DNA of 64,000 nucleotides from DASWJZ01 sp963846475. Its GTDB lineage: Bacteria > Pseudomonadota > Alphaproteobacteria > Rhizobiales > Afifellaceae. Below the pieces are notes generated by a model. That model was not told the origin of the DNA and did no database searches. It saw only the letters and a list, made by a program, of their open reading frames with translations. Made by a program: the position numbers and the translations under genes. Below are positions 17,446 through 26,442 of this stretch, piece after piece (positions within the stretch are counted from its first letter, which is position 1; each line of letters starts with the position of its first letter). Location: the NCBI GenBank assembly GCA_963846475.1, contig CAWJVZ010000004.1, positions 1,736,001 to 1,800,000 of the forward strand. The letters are read 5' to 3'.

Positions 17446-17575
17446 GCCCGGGACGGGAGAGGCCGATTCCGCGCGACAGCGCGGAGCCGGGTGAAGGTTG
17501 CCCGAAGCCGCGCTCCACGATTGGTGACCCTCACCCGCTCGCGTTCCGCGAGTCGGCCTCTCCCGGGAGAGGCAT
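17446..17575. repeat. Inverted pair of REP-like palindromic units
   Basis: The unit at 17526-17573 reads CCCTCACCCGCTCGC-(gttcc)-GCGAGTCGGCCTCTCCC. The stretch 17446-17500 is a diverged copy in the opposite direction (GAGAGGCCGATTC ... GGGTGAAGG). A third copy occurs at 53349-53398. Each contains the small stem CTCGC/GCGAG. This looks like a dispersed intergenic palindrome family of this genome. Confidence 0.65.
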
Positions 17576-17709
17576 TGCCAATCGCAAATGCAATTGCCCA
17601 GCCGCAGGGCGGGGCTTTGAATGTCTCGTCGCCGGACCGGCAAACGAGGATATATTCGACCAAAGGCTCCGCTGCGGGGCTTGCCGCCGTGCGCAAGATG
17701 CGCCATGGT

Positions 17710-17740
17710 CCAAAAGGGACAGGTATGCTGTCCTTTTTGG
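17710..17740. terminator. Palindromic hairpin with A and T runs
   Basis: CCAAAAGGGACAG pairs with CTGTCCTTTTTGG around the loop GTATG, with one mismatch. The built-in A and T runs mean it could terminate transcription in either direction. It lies between divergent genes rather than behind one, so it may instead be a vestige or a regulatory site. Confidence 0.45.
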
Positions 17741-17953
17741 TGCAGACCGCGCTGACGGCGTCGTTGTCTTGGATTAGGATGCGACGCAGGCGGCGGCAGG
17801 TGGCATGCCGATTGCAAGGCGGCAGGATAGTCGCCATCCGAACAACAGCAGATTTGGGCCCCTGCTCTGCTCCAGGCGCAGTGAACCTGCGGACAGGCGA
17901 GGTGCCCCCGGACAAGCAGGCGGGACGGTCCCGCGACATGGGGCGAGGGTGTC

Positions 17954-20900
17954 ATGACCGAGCGCATGGCGGCACGACAGGCACGGCAACGGCACGCAGC
18001 GGCAGCGCGCGCCGCCGCCAAACGCGCCGGCCCTGCGGGCCGCGATGGAGCGGCCGTCCGGCTCCCCAGCCTCTATGACCGGCGGCTCGACCGCGACTCC
18101 TGCGGCGTCGGCTTCATCGCCGATCTGAAGGGGCGCAAGTCGCGCCGCATCGTCGAGGACGGCCTGCAGATCCTGGAAAACCTGACGCATCGCGGCGCCG
18201 TCGGCGCCGATCCGCTGGTCGGCGACGGCGCCGGGCTGCTGGTGCAGATCCCGCACGAATTCTTTGCGGCGGAATGCGCCGGACTCGGCTTCGACCTGCC
18301 CGAACCCGGCGATTACGGCGTCGGCTTCCTGTTCATGCCGCGCGACGCGGCGCTCCGCGCGCATTACGAGGAAATCGTCGAGCAGATCGTCGCGGCCGAA
18401 GGGCAAAAGCTCCTCGGCTGGCGCACCGTCCCGGTCGACAATTCCTGTCTTTCGCAGAGTCCGGCGATCCGGGCGAGCGAGCCGGCGCACCGCCAGCTCT
18501 TCATCGGCCGCGGCGACGCCACTGAAGCGGGCGACGCCTTCGAGCGGCGCCTGTTCATCCTGCGCAAGGTGATCTCCAACGCCATCCACGAGGAGACCAA
18601 GGGCGTCGACCAGGGTTTCTACATCGTCTCGCTGTCATGCCGGACGGTGGTCTACAAGGGCATGTTCCTGGCCTACCAGCTCGGCTCCTACTACCGCGAC
18701 CTGCAGGACCAGCGCTTCGCCTCGGGCATGGCGCTCGTCCATCAGCGCTTCTCCACCAACACCTTTCCGTCCTGGAAGCTCGCCCACCCCTACCGCATGG
18801 TCGCCCATAACGGCGAGATCAACACGCTGCGGGGCAACGTCAACTGGATGGCGGCACGGCAGGCCTCCGTCTCCTCGCCGCTCTTCGGCGACGAGATCGA
18901 AAAACTGTGGCCGATCTCCTATGAGGGCCAGTCGGACACCGCCTGCTTCGACAACGCGCTCGAGTTCCTCATCATGGGCGGCTACGAGATGGCCCATGCG
19001 GCCATGACGCTCATTCCCGAGGCTTGGGCGGGCAACCCGCTCATGGACGAGGACCGGCGCGCCTTCTACGAATACCATGCCGCGCTGATGGAGCCGTGGG
19101 ACGGCCCGGCGGCGATCGCCTTCTCCGACGGCCGCCAGATCGGCGCCACGCTGGACCGGAACGGCCTCAGGCCGGCGCGCTATGTGGTGACCGACGACGA
19201 TCTCGTCATCATGGCCTCCGAGGTCGGCGTGCTCCCCGTTCCGGAGGAGAACATCGTCTGCAAGTGGCGGCTGCAGCCCGGCAAGATGCTGCTCATCGAC
19301 CTCGAAGCGGGACGCATCATCGACGATGCCGAGCTGAAGCACCGGCTCGCCACGGCGAATCCGTATCGCCAGTGGCTTGCCCGCACGCAGATCGTCCTGG
19401 AGGACCTGCCGAAAGTCGGCGCACGGGCGCCGAGCACCAACGCATCGCTCCTCGATCGCCAGCAGGCCTTCGGCTACACGCAGGAGGACCTAAAACTGCT
19501 GATGGCGCCGATGGCCGTCACTGGCCAGGAGGCGGTCGGCTCGATGGGCACCGACACGCCGGTGGCGGTGCTCTCGCGGAAGCCAAAGCTTCTCTACAAT
19601 TATTTCAAGCAGAACTTTGCCCAGGTGACGAACCCGCCGATCGATCCGATCCGCGAAGAGATCGTCATGAGCCTGGTCTCCTTCATCGGGCCGCGGCCGA
19701 ACCTCTTCGACGTGCAGGGCGTGTCGGAGAAGAAGCGCCTTGAGGTGCGCCAGCCGATCCTCACCAACGCCGATCTGGAAAAGATCCGCGCCATCGGCGA
19801 CATCGCCGAGAACGCATTCCAGACGCAGACGCTCGACATCACATACGCGATCGAGCGCGGCGCCGACGGCATGGACATGGCGCTCACGCGGCTCTGCGGC
19901 CGCGCCGAGCGCGCCGTGCTCGACGGCTACAACATCATCATCCTGTCCGATCGCCTGGTGAGTTCTACGCGGGTGGCGATCCCGGCGCTGCTCGCCACTG
20001 CCGCGGTCCATAATTACCTGATCCGCAAGGGGCTGCGCACCTCGGTCGGCCTCGTCGTGGAGACCGGCGAGGCGCGCGAGGTGCACCAGTTCTGCGTGCT
20101 GGCCGGCTACGGCGCGGAGGCGATCAACCCTTATCTCGCCTTCGAGACGCTCCTCGACATGCATGCGGCGGGCGCCTTCCCGGAGGTCGTCGACGCCGAC
20201 GAGGTCGTCTACCGCTTCATCAAGTCGATCGGCAAAGGCATCCTCAAGGTGATGTCCAAGATGGGCATCTCCACCTACCAGTCCTATTGCGGCGCGCAGA
20301 TTTTCGATGCCGTCGGCCTGTCGAGCGACTTCGTGCATCGCTTCTTCTTCGGCACGGCGACGACGATCGAGGGCGCCGGCCTGGCGGAGATCGCCGAGGA
20401 GACGGTGCGGCGGCACGACAGCGCCTTCGGCGAGGACCCGGTGCTCCGCCGCGCGCTCGACGTCGGCGGCGAATATGCCTTTCGCCTGCGCGGCGAGGAC
20501 CATATCTGGACGCCCGACGCCGTCGCCCTCCTGCAGCATGCCGTGCGCGGCAAGGGGGTCGACACCTACCGGCAATATTCGACGCTGATGAACCGCGAGG
20601 TGCAGCGGAATTTTGCCATCCGCGGCCTGTTCCGCATCAAGGAAGCGGCAGAGGTGGGACTGCAGCCCGTGCCGCTCGACGCGGTCGAGCCGGCCGCCGC
20701 AATCGTCAAGCGCTTCTCCACCGGCGCCATGAGTTTTGGGTCGATCTCGCGCGAGGCGCACGAGACGCTCGCCATCGCCATGAACCGGATCGGCGGCAAG
20801 TCGAACACCGGCGAAGGCGGCGAGGAGGCGGAGCGCTACCGGCCGCTGCCGAACGGCGATTCCCGCCGCTCGGCGATCAAGCAGGTGGCGTCCGGCCGCT

Positions 20901-22690
20901 TCGGGGTGACGGCGGAATACCTCGTCAATTCCGACATGATGCAGATCAAGATCGCCCAGGGCGCCAAGCCCGGCGAAGGCGGCCAGCTGCCCGGCCACAA
21001 GGTCGACGCGGTGATCGCCAAGGTGCGCCATTCCACGCCGGGCGTCGGCCTGATCTCGCCGCCGCCGCACCACGACATCTATTCGATCGAGGACCTGGCG
21101 CAGCTCATCTTCGACCTGAAGAACGTCAACCCCGACGGGGCGGTGTCGGTGAAGCTCGTGTCGGAGGTCGGCGTCGGCACCGTCGCAGCAGGCGTCGCCA
21201 AGGCGCGCTCCGACCATGTGACGATCGCCGGCTACGACGGCGGCACGGGCGCGAGCCCCCTCACCTCGCTGAAGCACGCTGGCATCCCGTGGGAGATCGG
21301 GCTTGCCGAGACGCAGCAGATCCTCGTCGAGAACGGGCTCCGCTCGCGCATCGCGCTGCAGGTCGACGGCGGCCTGAAGACCGGCCGCGACGTCGTCATC
21401 GGGGCGCTCCTCGGCGCCGACGAGTTCGGCTTCGCCACGGCGCCGCTGATCGCCATCGGCTGCATCATGATGCGCAAGTGTCATCTGAACACCTGCCCGG
21501 TCGGCGTCGCCACCCAGGATCCGGTGCTCCGCAAGCGCTTCGTCGGCACGCCGGAGAACGCCATCACCTTCCTGTTCATGGTGGCGGAAGAGGTGCGCGA
21601 GATCATGGCGTCGATGGGGGTCCGCCGCCTCGACGACCTGATCGGCCAGACCGACCGGCTCGATACGCAGCCGCTGATCGACCATTGGAAGAGCCGCGGC
21701 CTGGATTTCTCCCGCGTCTTCTACAAGCCCGAAGCCGCTCCCGAAGAGATGCGCCGCTCGAAGGGCCAGCATCACCCGATCGCCGACGTTCTCGACCGCC
21801 GGCTCATCGCCGAGGCGGCGCCGGCGCTTGAGCGGCGGGAGCCGGTGCTGATCGAAGCGCCCATCCGCAACGTCGACCGCTCCGTCGGAGCGATGCTCTC
21901 GGGCGAGGTCGCCAGGCGCTACGGCCACGAGGGCCTGCCCGACGGCAGCATCGTCGCCACGCTGACCGGCAATGCCGGCCAGTCCTTCGGCGCCTTCCTG
22001 GCGCGAGGCATCACGCTCGACCTGATTGGCGACGCCAACGACTATGTCGGCAAGGGCCTCTCCGGCGGCCGCCTCGTCGTGCGCCCGCCGGCGAACGCCG
22101 GCTTCCCGCCCGACGAGAGCATCATCGTCGGCAACACCGTGCTCTACGGCGCCATCGAAGGCGAATGCTATTTCTCCGGCATTGCCGGCGAGCGCTTTGC
22201 GGTGAGGAATTCAGGCGCCATCGCCGTCGTCGAGGGCGTCGGCGACCACGGCTGCGAATACATGACCGGCGGCATCGTCGTGGTCATCGGTAAGACCGGC
22301 CGCAATTTCGCCGCCGGCATGTCGGGCGGCGTCGCCTACGTCCTGGACGAGGACGACAGTTTTGCCAGCCGCTGCAACCTCGCCATGGTCGACCTGGAGC
22401 CGGTGCCGGAGGAGGACGAGTTGATGGAGCAGCTGCACCACCACGGCGGCGACATCGAGTTCCACGGCCGCGTCGACGTTTCTTCCGACATGACCAGCCA
22501 CGACGAGGAGCGGCTCCTCATCCTGATCAAGAACCACCTTCGCTACACCGGCTCGGAGCGTGCCCGCCGCATCGTCGAGAACTGGGCGGACTTCCGGCCG
22601 AAGTTCGTAAAGATCATGCCGGTCGAATACCGCCGCGCCATCCGCGAAATGCAGGAGGCGCGGATGGGCACCGCGATGGCGGCGGAATGA
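17954..22690 (+). CDS. gltB: Glutamate synthase (NADPH), large subunit
   Basis: 1578-residue alpha subunit of GOGAT, which transfers the glutamine amide to 2-oxoglutarate. Order: a propeptide of about 49 residues, catalytic Cys50 in RDSCGVGF (type II amidotransferase domain to about 480), a central domain, the FMN-binding synthase domain (about 900-1290: STGAMSFGSISREAH, KSNTGEGGE, DGGTGASPL), the 3Fe-4S cysteines in CIMMRKCHLNTCPVG near 1170-1185, and the C-terminal GXGXG domain (DYVGKGLSGGRL). It is complete and of usual length. Unusually, gltD does not follow directly: about 1 kb with three small toxin-antitoxin-like genes lies between. Confidence 0.97.
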   Translation: MTERMAARQARQRHAAAARAAAKRAGPAGRDGAAVRLPSLYDRRLDRDSCGVGFIADLKGRKSRRIVEDGLQILENLTHRGAVGADPLVGDGAGLLVQIPHEFFAAECAGLGFDLPEPGDYGVGFLFMPRDAALRAHYEEIVEQIVAAEGQKLLGWRTVPVDNSCLSQSPAIRASEPAHRQLFIGRGDATEAGDAFERRLFILRKVISNAIHEETKGVDQGFYIVSLSCRTVVYKGMFLAYQLGSYYRDLQDQRFASGMALVHQRFSTNTFPSWKLAHPYRMVAHNGEINTLRGNVNWMAARQASVSSPLFGDEIEKLWPISYEGQSDTACFDNALEFLIMGGYEMAHAAMTLIPEAWAGNPLMDEDRRAFYEYHAALMEPWDGPAAIAFSDGRQIGATLDRNGLRPARYVVTDDDLVIMASEVGVLPVPEENIVCKWRLQPGKMLLIDLEAGRIIDDAELKHRLATANPYRQWLARTQIVLEDLPKVGARAPSTNASLLDRQQAFGYTQEDLKLLMAPMAVTGQEAVGSMGTDTPVAVLSRKPKLLYNYFKQNFAQVTNPPIDPIREEIVMSLVSFIGPRPNLFDVQGVSEKKRLEVRQPILTNADLEKIRAIGDIAENAFQTQTLDITYAIERGADGMDMALTRLCGRAERAVLDGYNIIILSDRLVSSTRVAIPALLATAAVHNYLIRKGLRTSVGLVVETGEAREVHQFCVLAGYGAEAINPYLAFETLLDMHAAGAFPEVVDADEVVYRFIKSIGKGILKVMSKMGISTYQSYCGAQIFDAVGLSSDFVHRFFFGTATTIEGAGLAEIAEETVRRHDSAFGEDPVLRRALDVGGEYAFRLRGEDHIWTPDAVALLQHAVRGKGVDTYRQYSTLMNREVQRNFAIRGLFRIKEAAEVGLQPVPLDAVEPAAAIVKRFSTGAMSFGSISREAHETLAIAMNRIGGKSNTGEGGEEAERYRPLPNGDSRRSAIKQVASGRFGVTAEYLVNSDMMQIKIAQGAKPGEGGQLPGHKVDAVIAKVRHSTPGVGLISPPPHHDIYSIEDLAQLIFDLKNVNPDGAVSVKLVSEVGVGTVAAGVAKARSDHVTIAGYDGGTGASPLTSLKHAGIPWEIGLAETQQILVENGLRSRIALQVDGGLKTGRDVVIGALLGADEFGFATAPLIAIGCIMMRKCHLNTCPVGVATQDPVLRKRFVGTPENAITFLFMVAEEVREIMASMGVRRLDDLIGQTDRLDTQPLIDHWKSRGLDFSRVFYKPEAAPEEMRRSKGQHHPIADVLDRRLIAEAAPALERREPVLIEAPIRNVDRSVGAMLSGEVARRYGHEGLPDGSIVATLTGNAGQSFGAFLARGITLDLIGDANDYVGKGLSGGRLVVRPPANAGFPPDESIIVGNTVLYGAIEGECYFSGIAGERFAVRNSGAIAVVEGVGDHGCEYMTGGIVVVIGKTGRNFAAGMSGGVAYVLDEDDSFASRCNLAMVDLEPVPEEDELMEQLHHHGGDIEFHGRVDVSSDMTSHDEERLLILIKNHLRYTGSERARRIVENWADFRPKFVKIMPVEYRRAIREMQEARMGTAMAAE

Positions 22691-22749
22691 GATTTTCGAA
22701 CCAGTTTGCAGTTGACCTATTCGGGCCGCTCTCAGAAATGGAGACGCCG

Positions 22750-22968
22750 ATGCAGCCGTTGCCAAAGGAAGTACGAACAGAGTTGCTGCAAACCGATCTC
22801 GGTCGTGCGGTGATACTGCCCAAGGAATTCGTTTTGGAAGGCAGGTCCATCATTTTGCGCCAAGAGCGGGATGGGCTGATCACGATCTTTCCAGGGACCG
22901 ATCACGGACGAGAGGTGACGTGGCGCGAATTCAATCCGCTTAGGGACGATAACGCGGAGCGGAGCTGA
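22750..22968 (+). CDS. VapB/AbrB-like antitoxin-type small protein
   Basis: About 72 residues. The core LGRAVILPKEFVLEGRSI followed by ILRQERDGLITIFP resembles the swapped-hairpin AbrB/VapB DNA-binding fold (typically ..QAVRLPKEFRFEG..V.I.R.GD..). ATG 22750 is preferred because GGAG lies 6 bases upstream; longer starts at 22738 or 22687 (overlapping the gltB stop as ATGA) lack a good site. No partner toxin directly follows; the next genes are a separate DUF433/DUF5615 pair. Base composition is lower in GC than gltB and gltD, suggesting acquisition. The antitoxin role is inferred from fold resemblance only. Confidence 0.6.
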   Translation: MQPLPKEVRTELLQTDLGRAVILPKEFVLEGRSIILRQERDGLITIFPGTDHGREVTWREFNPLRDDNAERS

Positions 22969-23100
22969 TTGGCGGCTGGGTGGCGCACCTCGCGTGGCGC
23001 CATTTAACAAGCCTTTTGAAGGAGTTCCCCTACGCGCCGGGACTGAAGGTTGAGAAATGGCTATCGGCGGCTTGGACGCGCAACATCGGAGGAGGTCCGA

Positions 23101-23325
23101 ATGGATCATCCGCGCATATCGCAAGATCCCAACGTAATGGTGGGGAAACCGGTTATCCGCGGCACCCGCATTACGGTCGAGATTATTCTCCGCAAGCTCG
23201 GCGCCGGCTGGTCTGTCGAAGAGGTCTTGGAGGCGTATCCGCATATCACTAGAGAGGACATCCTCGCCGCACAGGCATTCGCCGCAGACTATCTGGAAGG
23301 CTTCCGAGTCGTAGCGGCCGAGTGA
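23101..23325 (+). CDS. DUF433-family antitoxin-like protein
   Basis: 74 residues beginning MDHPRISQDPNVMVGKPVIR, with GTRITVEIILRKLGAGWS and EEVLEAYPHITREDILAAQAF. This is the complete DUF433 (PF04255) signature, a small helix-turn-helix-like domain that pairs with PIN-like DUF5615 proteins in putative type II toxin-antitoxin modules. The start ATG has GGAGG 6 bases upstream. Its stop is one base from the GTG of the DUF5615 gene, the tight coupling expected of a module. It would neutralise and autoregulate the partner. Confidence 0.88.
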   Translation: MDHPRISQDPNVMVGKPVIRGTRITVEIILRKLGAGWSVEEVLEAYPHITREDILAAQAFAADYLEGFRVVAAE

Positions 23326-23326
23326 C

Positions 23327-23695
23327 GTGCGGATCCTCGCGGATGAGTGCGTCAGCGGGCAACTCGTCGCCGCCCTGCGCCGCGACAAGCACGACGTTCT
23401 CTGGATGAAGGAGATTCGGCCGGGCGAGCCCGATCCAGAGGTACTTGCGCGGTCGCACTCAGATTCACGGGTCCTCCTGACGGAGGATCAGGGTTTTGGT
23501 CAATTGGCGATACGGCTCAACGAACCAGCGTATGGGGTCGTGATCGTCGCCATGCCCGACCTCAGGGCGGATCCGGTCGCGAGAATTGTATGTCGAGTTC
23601 TCGGTGGGCTAGGAGAACGGGTAGTGGGGCAGCTTACGATCATAGAGGCTGGCCGCGTGCGCCAGCGCGACTTGGTTCATACCGAGCAGCACTGA
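23327..23695 (+). CDS. DUF5615 PIN-like toxin candidate
   Basis: 122 residues starting at GTG (MRILADECVSGQLVAALRRD). The early Asp/Glu pair (LADE), the central VLLTEDQGFGQLAI with a conserved TEDxDF-like acidic site, and AYGVVIVAM are the usual landmarks of the DUF5615 PIN-like fold, related to VapC/Mut7-C ribonucleases. It is probably a nuclease-type toxin paired with the DUF433 gene one base upstream. The three acidic positions of a PIN-like site can be counted, so it may be active. It is embedded between gltB and gltD, and therefore probably co-transcribed with an essential nitrogen pathway. Confidence 0.82.
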   Translation: MRILADECVSGQLVAALRRDKHDVLWMKEIRPGEPDPEVLARSHSDSRVLLTEDQGFGQLAIRLNEPAYGVVIVAMPDLRADPVARIVCRVLGGLGERVVGQLTIIEAGRVRQRDLVHTEQH

Positions 23696-23717
23696 AACGG
23701 ATCGGCTGAAGAACAAT

Positions 23718-25136
23718 ATGGGCAAGGTAACCGGCTTCCTGGAGATCGACCGCAACGACCGGCGCTACCAGCCGGCCGGCGATCGCGTCCGCCATTTTCG
23801 CGAGTTCGTGCTGCCGCTCGGCGAGGAGGCGACGCAGAAGCAGGCGGCGCGCTGCATGGATTGCGGCATCCCGTTCTGTCACACCGCCTGCCCGGTCAAC
23901 AACCAGATCCCCGACTGGAACGACCTCGTCTACAACAGCGACTGGCGCGAGGCGCTCGCCAACCTGCAGTCCACCAACAATTTTCCCGAGATCACCGGAA
24001 GAGTCTGCCCGGCGCCCTGCGAGGCGGCGTGCACGCTGAACCTGATGGACTCGCCGGTGACGATCAAGACGATCGAGGCGGCCATCGCCGACCGCGGCTT
24101 TGCCGAGGGCTGGATTGCCCCGGAGCGCCCGGCCCAGCAGACCGGCAAGCGCGTCGCGGTGATCGGCTCGGGCCCCGCCGGCATGGCCTGCGCACAGCAG
24201 CTCGCCCGCGCCGGCCACGACGTGCACCTCTACGAGCGGAACGCCAGGATCGGCGGGCTGCTCCGCTACGGCATTCCCGACTTCAAGATGGAGAAGCACA
24301 TCATCGACCGCCGCGTCGCGCAGATGCAGGCCGAGGGCGTGGTCGTCCATTGCAACGTCGAGGTCGGCACCACAATCTCCGCCAAAGAGCTCCTCGACGC
24401 GCACGACGCAATCGTGCTGACCGGCGGCGCGGAAAAGGCGCGCGACATCCCCATCGAAGGACGCGACCTCGACGGCATCCATTTTGCCATGGATTACCTG
24501 CCGCAGCAGAACCGGCGTGTTTCCGGCGAGCCGCAGGGCGCGGGGGAGCCGATCCTCGCCTCCGGCAAGCACGTCGTGGTGATCGGCGGCGGCGACACCG
24601 GCTCCGACTGCATCGGCACGGCAATCCGGCAGGGCGCCGTCTCGGTGCTGCAGCTGGAGATCATGCCGATGCCGCCGGCCAGGGAGGACAAGCTGCTGAC
24701 CTGGCCCAACTGGCCCTTGAAACTCCGGACCTCGTCGAGCCACGAGGAAGGCGCCGACCGCGATTTCTCCGTGCTGACGACGCGCTTCAGCGGCAAGGAC
24801 GGGCGCGTGAAGCGGCTGCACTGCGTCCGCGCAGATGCCTCGTTCAAGCCGATCCCGGACACGGATTTCGAGCTCCGGGCCGATCTCGTGCTGCTCGCCA
24901 TGGGCTTCGTCTCGCCCATCCACGAGGGCATGATCGCCGAGCTCGGCCTGGAGCTCGACCAGCGCGGCAACGCCAAGGCGACTACCGAGGATTATCGGAC
25001 GTCGGTGCCAAAGGTGTTCGCCGCCGGCGACATGCGGCGCGGCCAGTCGCTGGTCGTCTGGGCAATCCGCGAGGGCCGCCAGGCGGCCCGCTCCGTCGAC
25101 GAGTTCCTGATGGGAACGACCACGCTGCCGCGCTGA
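23718..25136 (+). CDS. gltD: Glutamate synthase (NADPH), small subunit
   Basis: 472-residue FAD/4Fe-4S beta subunit that feeds NADPH electrons to GltB. Seen: Cys clusters CMDCGIPFCHTACPV and CPAPCEAAC (N-terminal ferredoxin-like part), FAD-binding GSGPAGMACAQQLA with a downstream acidic residue, NADPH-binding GGGDTGSDCIG, and the final FAAGDMRRGQSLVVWAI FAD block. Length and order are normal. Its start lies 22 bases after the DUF5615 stop; the Shine-Dalgarno (TGAAGAA) is weak, so translation may depend on the upstream genes. Confidence 0.97.
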   Translation: MGKVTGFLEIDRNDRRYQPAGDRVRHFREFVLPLGEEATQKQAARCMDCGIPFCHTACPVNNQIPDWNDLVYNSDWREALANLQSTNNFPEITGRVCPAPCEAACTLNLMDSPVTIKTIEAAIADRGFAEGWIAPERPAQQTGKRVAVIGSGPAGMACAQQLARAGHDVHLYERNARIGGLLRYGIPDFKMEKHIIDRRVAQMQAEGVVVHCNVEVGTTISAKELLDAHDAIVLTGGAEKARDIPIEGRDLDGIHFAMDYLPQQNRRVSGEPQGAGEPILASGKHVVVIGGGDTGSDCIGTAIRQGAVSVLQLEIMPMPPAREDKLLTWPNWPLKLRTSSSHEEGADRDFSVLTTRFSGKDGRVKRLHCVRADASFKPIPDTDFELRADLVLLAMGFVSPIHEGMIAELGLELDQRGNAKATTEDYRTSVPKVFAAGDMRRGQSLVVWAIREGRQAARSVDEFLMGTTTLPR

Positions 25137-25161
25137 ATCGCGCGGCGCGGCGCCGCGCCGG

Positions 25162-26421
25162 CTACGGCGTCGCCTCCGCCGACCAGGAATAATTGTCCGC
25201 CCGCCCCGCCGGCGGCATCGCCTTCGCATCCCCGGCCAGGCGCTTGACGACGGTCGTCGCGACGTCCCCGCTCGCCGCCGCCGGGGCCGCAGCAGCGGTC
25301 GACAGCGCCGTGCCGCCCGCCGCGGTCAACGCGTCGAGCGGGATCATCGGGCCGATCTTCGGGCCCTGCTCGACCGGCGCGAGCGCCATCGGCGGAGCCA
25401 CGCCGGTCATCGCCGCGTCGGTCGCTGCCGCGCCGGTGGAGACCAGGATCGGCGTGGCGCCGCCCAGGAGATCGTTCAGCTCCCGCTCGACAAAATAGGC
25501 GAGCTTCCGCTGCCCCGCGCGCGTGAAATTCAGCCCGTCGCTGTCGCGGAGCTGCGCAGGCTGGCCGCTCACGTCGGGGCCGGACGCGACGAACTTCCCC
25601 TCCTCGTTGGCAAAGCCGTTCCATACGTCGATGAAGCGGACGCCTTTGCCGTCGAGCTGCTCGCGGACAATGCCATTGAAGGTGCTGTAGTCGCGCGACA
25701 TGGCGCTCGAGCGGACCGGCGCGAGGCCGGCCCAGAGGATCGGCTTGCCCGTCGCCTTCAACGCATCGGCAAGGCTGGCGACGCGTCCGCCATAGGCGGC
25801 GCGCCAGCCATCGCTGCCGAGGACGTGCGACCCCGTCGCCGTGCTTATGCCCTGGCGGTCATTGGCGCCGAGCAAGGCGAGGATGGCATCGGGCTTCTGC
25901 TCCGCCACCATGCCCGGGAGCTGTCCCGGCCAGTCGTAGAAATCCTGGCGGACCAGGCCGGAGGAGCCGCTGCTCGCATCGACCACCACGACATTCGGGT
26001 TCTGGGCGTAGGAGTCCGCGAGGCCCTTGGCGAGCGCGCCGGCCATGAAATCGCCGATCACCAGGACGCGCTTGGCGTCCGCCGCCTTCTCCACCGCCGC
26101 GACCTCGCGCGGCGCGGGTGCGGCCCTCTGCGGCCGGGCGGCGCGCTTCTTGCGCGGGCGGGCCGGCGCTGCCTGGCGCTGCGGGCGCGGCCGCGCCTGC
26201 TGGCGGGGCACGGCTTGCTGCCGCGGCACCGCCTGCGGCGGCACGTATCGCGGCGCTCTGCGGTCGCGGAACAGGAAGCGGAATATGCCGGGCCGCTGGC
26301 CCTCCGCCTGCGCCAATATGATCGTGCCCTCCGGCGCCTCCGCCCGCACCTCGGCGCCGATCGCGCCGGCGGCAAAGACCAGCGCGATTGCGAGACTGAG
26401 GATCCGGCCGGCGCGATTCAT
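25162..26421 (-). CDS. DUF459 SGNH-like exported protein
   Basis: About 419 residues: signal peptide (AGRILSLAIALVFAAGAIG), a basic Pro/Arg/Gln-rich linker (about 55-125), then an SGNH-hydrolase-like domain of the DUF459 type (VLVIGDFMAGALAKGL, DWPGQLPGMV, LALLGANDRQG, FIDVWNGFANEEG, DSDGLNFTRAGQRK). The usual catalytic Ser after Gly-Asp is Phe here (GDF), and the late His position reads Asn (DGLN), so the classical triad seems absent. It may be a binding protein or use another mechanism. ATG 26421 follows GGAGG. Convergent with gltD, 25 bases apart. Envelope function is inferred from the signal peptide. Confidence 0.82.
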   Translation of the reverse strand: MNRAGRILSLAIALVFAAGAIGAEVRAEAPEGTIILAQAEGQRPGIFRFLFRDRRAPRYVPPQAVPRQQAVPRQQARPRPQRQAAPARPRKKRAARPQRAAPAPREVAAVEKAADAKRVLVIGDFMAGALAKGLADSYAQNPNVVVVDASSGSSGLVRQDFYDWPGQLPGMVAEQKPDAILALLGANDRQGISTATGSHVLGSDGWRAAYGGRVASLADALKATGKPILWAGLAPVRSSAMSRDYSTFNGIVREQLDGKGVRFIDVWNGFANEEGKFVASGPDVSGQPAQLRDSDGLNFTRAGQRKLAYFVERELNDLLGGATPILVSTGAAATDAAMTGVAPPMALAPVEQGPKIGPMIPLDALTAAGGTALSTAAAAPAAASGDVATTVVKRLAGDAKAMPPAGRADNYSWSAEATP

Positions 26422-26442
26422 TCCACCTCCATGCAAAGCGGC

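Larger units (their letters stand above)
17337..17953. other. Gene-free region with REP-like repeats and a perfect hairpin
   Basis: No convincing gene lies in these 617 bases between divergent ltaE and gltB. It holds an inverted pair of a roughly 50-base palindromic repeat (see 17446-17575), an AT-richer hairpin at 17710-17740, and then the gltB leader. The promoters of both neighbouring genes must lie here, but no strong box stands out. Confidence 0.6.
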
